DNA of 64,000 nt from an uncultured Prevotella sp. (GTDB lineage: Bacteria > Bacteroidota > Bacteroidia > Bacteroidales > Bacteroidaceae), in the NCBI GenBank assembly GCA_905233425.1, contig CAJOEC010000008.1, positions 17,722 through 81,721 of the forward strand, in the 5' to 3' direction. Positions 7,871 through 17,800 of this stretch are shown one piece after another (positions within the stretch are counted from its first letter, which is position 1; each line of letters begins with the position of its first letter). A program made the translations under genes and the position numbers. Under the pieces are notes generated by a model that worked only from the letters and a program-made list of their open reading frames with translations, had not been told where the DNA came from and did no database searches.

Positions 7871-8812
7871 TTACTTTATTTCAAAGGTGTAGATGAGACT
7901 GGTTGCGGCTTGGTAATAATCGACGGTGACGCTCTCGCCCACGTTGCGTGAATAAATATTGATGGTTGTCGATTGGGGACTGGAGACGTGGCTGATTCCC
8001 CTGCACTCCCCATCCACGAAGGCGGCTATGCGGTCGCCATCGGCGGGAGTGATGCGAGCCTCGTCCAGCAGTGGGGCCGCATCCAAGGCCGTCACTATGG
8101 GATATTTGGTGGAGCCGAGTGTGAACTGTGGTATGAAGTCCTCGTCGATACCAACCACCACGTCCATGCTGTAGACAATGTTGGCCGAGCGTGCGAAGAT
8201 CTGTTTCAGTCGGCTGCTGTAGTACATCAGCGTCACTTCTATGTTCTGCCCGTCGTTCTCGTTGCCGTATGCCTTCAGCAGGAACGAGGGTCTTTCTGCA
8301 TCGCCGCCCCCTCCCAGTGTGATGGCCGGCCCTGACACTCCTCGCAGTTCATCGCCCACGAAGAGTGCCATCATGTCATCGTCGTTGGTATATGGCCAGA
8401 GGGCATCCTCTATTTGCACGAGCATCACCGAGAAATTCTCAAATCTTCCTGCCTGTGGCTCCTGCCAGTCGGGGCGTTCCTGATTGTATGTCCAGTCGAT
8501 AGCCCATGCGGGGGCGACAGTTTTTCCCGACATGATGCTGATGACGGATGCAATGTCGGCCACGTCGACGGCTCCGTCTAAGTTCACGTCGGCTTTTGCG
8601 GACGAGACGTCCGTGCTCCCATTGGTCATGGCGCTGATGACCGATGCGATGTCCGCCACGTCTACTGCTCCGTCTAAGTTCACATCACCTTGAAGGCGTG
8701 CCGACACGGTGTCTGCCGCTACATTGCGGGCTGGCACGGGGCCTGCCCCTACACAAGGGGACTGCGCAAGCGCAGCCGCCAGTGCCAGTGCGAATAATAT
8801 GTTTCTTTTCAT
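7871..8812 (-). CDS. Secreted dockerin-like repeat protein
   Basis: 313 aa. Signal peptide (MKRNILFALALAAALAQS), then a repeat-derived VGAGPVPARN spacer, then two tandem 22-24-residue calcium-binding dockerin-like units (GDVNLDGAVDVADIASVISAM; ADVNLDGAVDVADIASVISIM) at about residues 40-100. The rest (about 105-313) has two parallel beta-type segments sharing a pattern (ALFVGDELRGVSGPA / AAFVDGECRGISHVS), so it is probably an internal duplication. The same GDELRG/GECRGI pattern appears near the C-terminus of the giant protein directly upstream (GDRLVAYTDGEAVGESY), suggesting a shared domain. It starts 21 nt after the giant gene's stop, so it is probably in the same operon. Likely exported; ligand unknown. 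Confidence 0.8.
   Translation of the reverse strand: MKRNILFALALAAALAQSPCVGAGPVPARNVAADTVSARLQGDVNLDGAVDVADIASVISAMTNGSTDVSSAKADVNLDGAVDVADIASVISIMSGKTVAPAWAIDWTYNQERPDWQEPQAGRFENFSVMLVQIEDALWPYTNDDDMMALFVGDELRGVSGPAITLGGGGDAERPSFLLKAYGNENDGQNIEVTLMYYSSRLKQIFARSANIVYSMDVVVGIDEDFIPQFTLGSTKYPIVTALDAAPLLDEARITPADGDRIAAFVDGECRGISHVSSPQSTTINIYSRNVGESVTVDYYQAATSLIYTFEIK
8727..8752 (+). repeat. 26-bp dispersed repeat (copy 2)
   Basis: Inserted in the signal-peptide/mature junction of the dockerin-like protein; read on the minus strand as VGAGPVPAR. Confidence 0.85.
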
Positions 8813-8833
8813 TCCTTTATTATTTATTTTTCC

Positions 8834-11800
8834 TTACTTTACAGTTATCTTCTTACCATTATATATATACAGTCCTGGGCGTGTGGGTTCCTTTTGCAGC
8901 TGCACTCCAGTTGTGGTGTACCACTTGCCCGGTGCATATCCGCCGAAGATGATGCTGATGTCTGTGGACGTGCCACCGACGAAGTTGAGCACCTTAGGTT
9001 CGTCGGGGCTGCCGACCACAGCGTTGGCAGAGTAGTCCATCGTCTCAGGTGTGGCGGCAACGATTTCTCCGTCGCGTTCTATGGCGAAGCGGACGGCCCC
9101 GTATGCTTTCCCCGAAAGGGCTTCGTTGCCACCGATGCTGAGGTAGAGCGGCTCGGGGGTCTCGGCGGGAAAACCGCTGTGCGCACTGGCGGCGGTGATG
9201 TAGCTTTCTCCTACCGCCTCACCGTCGGTGTAGGCCACCAGACGGTCGCCCTCCTGCAGGTTGAAGCCCTCGACGACTGCCGACAGTGACATTGTGCTGA
9301 AGCTGTTGTTGGCCGGTGCATGGTTGGTGCCGCCCCCTCCCAAGGTCCACTCATCGATGAATGTGCTGCCAGGCTCGTAGAACGGATACCGGAAGGAAGC
9401 TGCTGTCTTCGCCTTGCGCAGCAGCATATAGCCTACTCCGGGCTTCATGTACTGCAGGTTTCCGCGCCAGCGGCCCACTCCTCCTGAGAGTGTGAAGTAG
9501 GCGAACTCGTCGTGGCTCTTGATGACGTCGCCCGGTTCGGCCTTGTCGTAATAGTCGCTCAGTGCCGTCTCGACGGTGAGGTTGAGCATCGGCGTGTAGC
9601 CTATGCCGTTCCATGTGCCACCATTGAGGAGAATGGTTCGCTGGTCGCTGGCCTTGATGATATATCCGGCAACGGGGAACTTGATGTCCTGCTGCACCTT
9701 GATGGCGTATGCCCCCCTTGGCGACAGCTGGAAGTCGTCGTCTATCTTCGTTGCCAGCCAGTGTCCGTTTTTGTTGTAGAGCAGCGTTGTGCTTCCGTTA
9801 ATGTCGGTAAGAATGTCACCTGTCTGCCAGGGCAGCCCGTCGAGCAGTTTGCCCAGGTCGAACAGTTCCTCGCTCTGCACGTTGAACGACACCCAGTTCC
9901 AGCCCTCCTTCAGGTCGAATGTCTGCACATATTTCGAGCCTCCCTCGAAGCGCACAGGTGTGCCCGTGCCCAAGATGGTGTCGCTCTTGAACGTCAGCGT
10001 CTGCCCGTTGTCTACAGTCATCACCAGCTCGCGGCCCGTGGCATACTGCCACAGTTTGAAGTAGAGTTCGCGTCCATGTTTCTCGTTGTCGTAGACGGTC
10101 AGGTAGACGCTGCTCTCTCCTGTCAGTGCTGAGTAGCTCAAGTTTGAGAAACCGTGGCACTGGTTTTGCTGGTCGAAGACGCCGAGTATGTCGCGGCTGT
10201 CGATGTCCACCTCGTCGTTGAGATACACCTGTCCGGCTATGTTCATCGAGTTCTTCAGCAGTTCGCTGCTAACGCTCCATGCCCAGTCGGGCAGCTCGGC
10301 CTCCACGGTGAGCGTGAGGTAGAGCGGTTCAGATACCCCTTCCTCGTCGGTGAGGTAGAGTATCTCGTCATACGTGCCCACGTTCAGGTCCTTGCTCAGC
10401 GTGCCTGTTATTGAAACTATTTCCTGCGCGGCGATGCGGTCGGTGTACTTGTCGAGCGTCAGCCACGACGGGCAGTTCTTGATGGTGTAGGTATGGTTGG
10501 CCGCGCTGTTGTTGTTGAGGGAGAAGTAAAGCTTGTCTGCGACCCCGCAGGTTACGACTTTCGTAGCGTGGTTGCTGACCCACTGCAACGAGCTGTTCGT
10601 CACGTAGTAGCAGGCCGTCTGCGGCGAGGCCATGGCGTTGCCGTTGCGGTCCTCCACATCGCGCAGGGTCACGTAGATGTTGCAGTGGTTCAAGAGTGCG
10701 TTGCTCTCGTTGATGTCTACATATATCTGGTTGTCCTTACCCGCGAAGACGAAATTCAGGTTCTTCAGCTCCTCGTTGGGGATGACGGGTGCAGCAGTCT
10801 CGTTCGTGATGCGCTTCATCATTACGTCAACCGAATCGACGAACAGATAGTCGCGCACTGGTGTCTGTGTAGGTTGTTGCGTCACGGGGTCAAGCGTGTA
10901 GCGCACGTTGCCCTTGTCGTCTAAGTAGATTGTCTTGCTGTACGGATAGGCCACCAGCTCCAGGTCGTTGTCCTTCTGTCGCTCCTGTCGGTCGAAAGCG
11001 AGGTAGGTCAGCAGCCCGGCCTCGTCGCCCTTCGGGCTACGTGTGGCGTAGCTCTCTATGAGTGTCAGCGGGAGTGCCTGCCCGAAGAGGCACAGTTCAT
11101 CGATGTAGCCCGTCAGCCAGTTGCGCGTGTCGATGGTTTCCGTGTGTCCCTCGCCGTCCGTCACGGTGTAGCGTGCAGCACCGATGAGTGGATGTCCGTT
11201 GCTGATGCCGCCAAGCGAGTCGGCCGCGAAGGTGGTGCGCAGCACCTGGTCCACGTAGATGTTCGCCACGTTGAACGAGCGGTTGACAGTCATGGCCAGA
11301 TGGTGCCACTGTCCGTCGCTCCAGTAGCCCGGCACTTCCACGGTCATGCCGTGTGTCTTGTAGAGCAACTTCTCGGCCTCGAATCCTAGGCAGAACTGGT
11401 TCTGGGCGTTGGTTTCGTCTCTGCGGCCGGCACCGTTCGACAGGAGCACGCCGCGCCCTCCCACGTCGGTCTTGAACCACATCATCAGCGTGTAGTCCTG
11501 CTCTGGCGTGCGGTTCAGGGCCTTGTCCGTCAGGGCGATGCCCTTGTCGTCGTTCTCCACGCGCAGCGACAGTCCGCGCGGCATGGCCCACGACGCGCCC
11601 TTCAGCTGTGCGTTGGCGCCCTGCGTCTTGTCGAGGGCGTATTTGCCCATGCCTTCGTTCATCGGGTAGTAGTCCACGAGCCCCATCTCGTAGCCTGTCA
11701 GCCGCTTCGAGCCGTAGGTGGAGCCTACCTCTTCGCCTGTCATGGCGCGATACCACAGCCGTGCCTCCATCATCCGCCCCTTGTAGTAGGTGCTCTCGTT

Positions 11801-14800
11801 CGGATCGTTCTCGTTGGTGCGACCGAAGATGAGCGTGCCCGTGCCGTTGTAGGGTTCTTTAAGGTTCTGTTTGCCAATCAGATTGCCGCCATTATAGAAA
11901 GCCAGCGAACCTTCCGACATATTGATAACCAGGGCCACCTGGGTGAAGGCACCCCTCAGGATGGTCGTTTCCGTCTCATACTCATGCTCATCGACCACGG
12001 CCTTCAGCCGGAAGTCCTTGGTAAGCCACAGTTGCAGGCGTTTGCCGTTGGTGCCGTGCGAGAAGAGCGGCATGTCGAGGCCCGTCTCGTCGGGCTTCAC
12101 CATCATGTCTATGGTCAGGTTCTTGCCGCTGAAGTTGCGACGCGCCTCGGTCTCCACGCTGCCCTTGCCGTCGAACTGCAGCGAGACGGTCTCGGCCACG
12201 TTATTGTTGTTCACTTCGCCCTTCACCTCGAAGTTGGTGATGGGACTGAGATAGTTGTGCTCTATGTCCTCGGTGAAGTTGAAGATGATGTTGTCGCCCA
12301 GGGTGAGCAAACCGTTCTTGGGTTCAGGCGTGCCGAACAGTTGCGGACGTCGCGTGTCCTTCACGCCGCTGACGATGGGCGACGAGGTGGTGAGGAAGGA
12401 GTTGCCGTTGCGGCAGTAGAGCACGGCCCTCAGGTCGTATGCCTTCTCCATCACCGTGCCATCGCCATAGAAGTGGGTTGTGATGTTGCCGTTCTCAGGT
12501 ATCATCTCGCGCACACCGCTGGCCTTGGCCATGAGCGTTGAGTCGGCATAGTAGGAGCAGAGGTTCGTCCACGAGTCGTCGCCGCGCAGGCTTTCCTTGT
12601 ACTGGAACTCTATGTGGTCGAAATTGTGCTGGTGCTTGTTGAAGCCGTTGATGGTAACAGGCAGGAACCATCCGCGCTTCTCGTCATACTGCGCGTTGGT
12701 GTTCATCACCCACTTGTCGCCCGGCTGCGCAATGAGCACCGGACCGGCCTCGTGCAAGAAGTGCACGTCGAAGGACACGTAGTTTTGTGTGTTGACAATG
12801 TCGTTTGGTGAAACAACGCCAATCCTCAGACCCTCATAGTCGAACTCCTCGCCAGCATACACCTCCATGGTCTTCTCCAAGACCTTGCCAGGATTGAGCA
12901 CCACCGTTGTGCCACTGCCCGTCAGCGGTGCCCCGTCAATAAATATCTTGGCTCCTTTGGGGTTAGACGCAACATCCTGAAGGAAGGTGAAGAAGGTCAG
13001 AGAGCCGGTTGCAGCCTCTGGCTGCTCGCTCTCGTTGGTCATATAGACCTTGAAGCGGGCGGGGTCGCCTACGGCCACACCGCTCACGCTCTGCTTGTCG
13101 AGCGTTATCTTCGGGCAGGAGATCTTCTTTGTCCGCTCGTCGAGCGTGCGGCCGGGATCGTAGAACAGCGTGCGGCGCTCGTCCTCCCAAGGGTTGACGG
13201 TGGCACCACCACGAGTGCGATAGACGAAGCCGCGGGCGTAGCGTACGTCCTTCATGTCGATGTCACGGCCCAGATAGCCCGCCACATAGTCCGTCATGTC
13301 GGAGAAATTCTGGTTGGTGAACACGTCGAATAGGCTGGCGGCATTCACAAAGGTGGTGTCCGTCTGTATGCGGTAGAGGTCGAAATTCAGATGGCTCTTG
13401 GTGTCCATGCTGATGGTGAAACTCTCCTTGCAACTGTATATCTTCGACTCACCCGACACGTCCTTCACATCATAGTCGAAAGTGGGTAGAATACTGAACT
13501 TGAGAGTCTTGCCATAGAAAGCCATCTTCGTTTCAAAGGCCGGATTCTTGTCGTCATCATCGCTACCAGTTGCTACCGTCGATCTGCTGACCTTGTCCCA
13601 CAGTTTCGCGATAATCATTGCAACAATCTTCACACCGAATATAGAAGCGCCTGCCAGCCCCAAGTCGGCACCGGTTTCGTCGAAGTAGTCGGCGCTGATG
13701 ATGCAGGGCAGATGGTAGTAGTTAGAGATGGTGTATTCGCTTTCAAACTGCTCGCTGTAGGTCACCTTTGACCCGCCGTCCACGTCGTAGTTGCTCACCA
13801 GCTCGGAGGCATTCAGCTTCTCGCGTTCGTTTTCGGCTATCATCTGCACCCAGCCAAAGATGACCTGACACTTCTCGGCCACCTCGTCGGAGGGTTGCTC
13901 CGTGGTGCCCGCAGGCAGATGAATCACGTAGTTCATGCCTTCTACGGGCGTCATGGTGCTGGTGTAGTAATACACGTCGTCGCCTTTGGTGTTCACCACG
14001 GCGAAGTTCTCGTCGTCTGCATCCACCAGTGAGCGATAGACGGGCTTTCCCGTGGCATCGGCCAGTTTCTGGGCCTCGTCCGCCGTGCCGATGAACATCA
14101 GGTCGCGCAGTTCCTGCACCTTCTTGGGAATCAGCTCTGTCAGGATGTGCTTTTGCGAGTGGACAAACTGCGACTCCACCTTCGGCCCGTATCCTATCGA
14201 CTCGTCGCGCACGAGATGATAGATGGAGCCTTTAGCATCGCGCCCCTCAGCAATGTGTACCAGCGAACCGTATGAGGGTTGAGAGTTGAGGGTTGAGTGT
14301 TGAGTGCCCAGTCGGCCCAGCATCTGCTGATAGAGACTATCGGGGATGGCACGGATGGTGGACATTGGCGTAATAACCATGTTCTGCACCATACCGATGT
14401 AGAGGTCGGCATCGGCGCCTACCATCGTGGTGGCACTGCTCGTGGTGATGTCCTGGTTTACGTTCATGGTGTAGGAGAAGGCCCGTCTTCCTTCCATGTC
14501 GAAGGCATACTCAACATCTAAGACTGTCTCTATATCGGAGGAGTTGACAATGCCGTTGGTAGCGCCAGGGCCCGCTGGACCAGAGATGACGACGCCCTGG
14601 AAATTTTCGAGCGTGCTTCCCGATACCCATTTCAGCGCCAGTCCGGCATGCAATTTCATGTCGAGGGTATAGGTATATTTCAGTTTCGAGCCTTTCGAGA
14701 GGGTGGCGGTGCTGTTGCCTCCTGGTGGGTCACGCAGGATGTCGATGAGCTGTGGCTGCCCGTTGACTAATACGTCCTTGCTCGAGCCTGTAGCAAACAT

Positions 14801-17800
14801 ATTCAGCACGTAGCCCTGCAGCGGCTCTGCCTCGTAGGTGGTGCCGTCCTGCGTGAGCGTCATGGTGACGGTCTTCAGTGCGTCTTCACCGGTGAGCAGT
14901 CGCGTGGTTTTGTCTGCTGTGAGGATGAAGACTCCCTGTCCGAGGCTGTCTAACTGCACTGGCTTTGGGTCTTGGCTGGCCATGCCGTTGTGTATGGTCA
15001 CTTTTCCTCCGCCTATTCTCACCACATCAATCCTCTTGCTGTCTTTCTCGTGGTTCCAGGGGTAGCGTTCCGCCACGGAAATCTGTATCGGGTACTTGTG
15101 CTCCAGGCTGAACACGGGATGGCCGAAGGTGTAGTGGGTGGTTTGAGAGTTGAGGTAGACCAGGGGCACGTCAATCTTGTCGCCGCCCAAGGTGCGGGCC
15201 ACGTAGGTCTTATCGCCGAAGTAGTCGAAGGTGTCGTAGCCCAGTTGCTTGTAGCTTATCTCCACGGGTGCGTGGTAGATACGGCTGTAGAGGGCGTTGT
15301 AGGTGGCACGTGGCTGGTAGACGGTGTATCCCTCCAAATCGGTATACCTGCCGGCGTAGGTGGTGTCCTTTGGTGTGAGGCAGTTGGTGAGGTCGATTAC
15401 CTCACTGACCTGTCCGTCCTGGAACAGCGTTGGGTAGCCCTCGCAATACACCTGCTGCACCTTCCAGCGCACTGGCGGCAGCATCAGCACATATTCGCCA
15501 GTGACTGAGTCGGGCTTGACGATGAGTCGCTTCCTTTGGGCTTCGGCGATGGTCTTGTGTTGTGGGTTGGAATGGGGGAAGGTGAGTGTGCGGGTGCTCA
15601 GCGTGGGGTTCTGGTTGTCATAGACGAGCCACGACGTGTTGTCGCCCTCCAGGGTGAGCACCATTGTGAGGTTCTGTCCCAGGTTGTTGTGGGAGAGGCT
15701 GTTGTCGAGAGGGAGTGAGCCTTGGTCGTCACCGCCGACGACTCGGCCGATGAGCTTGACGAGGGTGGCATCGTAGAAGTAGGTCTGCGCCACCTTGTCG
15801 GTGAGCACCACTCCGTCGGCGCTCTTATAGTAGCCGTCGTCCTTGAAGGTGTGTCCGGGCATGACGGTCTGGATCTTCTGCCGCACGCCGCCTAACAGTT
15901 TGAAGTCGGCGCGTCCCTCGAAGTCGGTCTCCACGGGTTTGCCTGTGGCGCTGTGCATCACCCTGCCGTTCACCATGAATTGTGCGCCCTTCACGGGTAT
16001 GCTCGTGCCGTCGTACATCACGTAGGCGCTGAAGCTGAGTCCGTTGGTGATGGTGAACTCACGCACCTGCCGGTGGTTGACAGAATCGTTGAACGTGACG
16101 CTGTAGGCTCCTTGCTCCAGCTGAATATTGCCCTCTGAGACGGGCGAAACGATGTAGGTGATGCTCGTCTGTTCCATGTAGGAGAGGTCGTCGGCCATGA
16201 AGTAGCCCTTCTCGTCGGTCTTCACGATGACGGGGGTGCCGCCTCCCTGTGGAGCGACCTCCACGTTGATGTCGGGCACGCCCGTGCCATCGTTGAATCG
16301 CACGTAGCCCTCGACGAGTCCGGTGTGCTTGCAGGATCCCTCTTTCACCTGTGTCTCGGTGTAGCTGATGCCCTCGCAGTCGTTTGTGGCTCTCACCTTA
16401 TATTCATAGTCCTCTAGTGGCGACACGGTCTTGTCCTCGTAGCTCAGCTGGTCGATGTCGGTGGCCACCTGCTGCCAGTCTTTGTCGCCCTGCCCCTTGA
16501 TGCGGCGCATCACGGTGAAGAAGTCTATGGGGTTGCCGTCGGTGGTCCAGACGAGCAGCACACTGCTCTGCCGTGTCTCGGTCTTCAGCACGGGGTCAAT
16601 CTTGCCGATGCTCTCGTGTCGGAAGGTGGGCAAGGTGGGTGTTGGTTGGTGGGTGTTGGGAGTTGGGGAGTTGGGGAAATTGGTCATGACGGGAACAACG
16701 CTGAGGCTTTCCGTTTTCCATCCCGCGCCGAGGTAGGCGAGTAGTTCTTCGTTAGAGATTCCCGCTGCGCCGATGGTTGTGACCTCTAAAACAGGTTCTA
16801 CAGGATCGGAAGTCGTCCACGACCCGGGTTGTTCGTTGTTGAATATGCCTGCCGCTTCTGTTGTGTTTTTATTGCGATATTCCGATTTCACTTCATTCCA
16901 GACGTGACTAGAAACGCAGGAAGTGGACCGGTCGTTGTATCCCCAGGGAGTAGCATTGTTGTTCCAATAGCTGAAGCCCTGATGGGCAATATTGCTAAAC
17001 GAGGCGTGTTCATAGACGCGATGCATCTCCCAAGTGTTGCCTGAACCAGCCCATCCGACGATGGCGCCACCGTAGGCGTCTGCCCCATTTGCAGTGAGCG
17101 TGACGTATGACACGCAATCTTCAATATAGAGGTCTGAACTGCCTGCGTGGCCAATGACACCGCCGAGATATCTGTCAGAGGTTGTAACACTGGCATCGAC
17201 AAACAGGTTCTCTATTCTGACGGGTGAGCTGTTGGTGCCTCCAATAAGTCCGGCAGAGTGAATACCACCTTTAACGACGCCACCCACACGAAGATTCTTG
17301 AATGTGGATTTCCCGACTTTGCGGAAAGGAACCATAATACTAGTGGTTCCGCCGTCGATATTACTGTTGAGGGTGTAGCCATTGCCATTGAATGTGCCGC
17401 AATAGGGGTAATCATCGTCTCCTACGGATGTTGTGACAGTGATGTTGGCATTCATGATGGCGTTGACTTCGCTCTGCCCTCTGGCGTCCTGCACAGCGAG
17501 TCGGAATTGTTCCCAATCGTCTGCGGTGTTGATGACGATGGTGTTGTCGAAGACGCCCCATCCGTTCTTGCTCCAGTTGTTAATATTGTTGCCGCCGTTG
17601 TTGTAAGCTATACCTACACCGGAGGAATGGACGTAGCACATATTTGTGTATGTGATGCCTTGGTAGGTGCCGTTCTCGAGACAGTTGGTGACGTAGATTT
17701 GGCTATTGTCGTTGCACCATCCTATGAAGGCTCCGCCGTAACTGGGGCTACCGAAACATTTCAACTTGCCGTCGAAGAGACAATGGGAGATGCGTAGCGG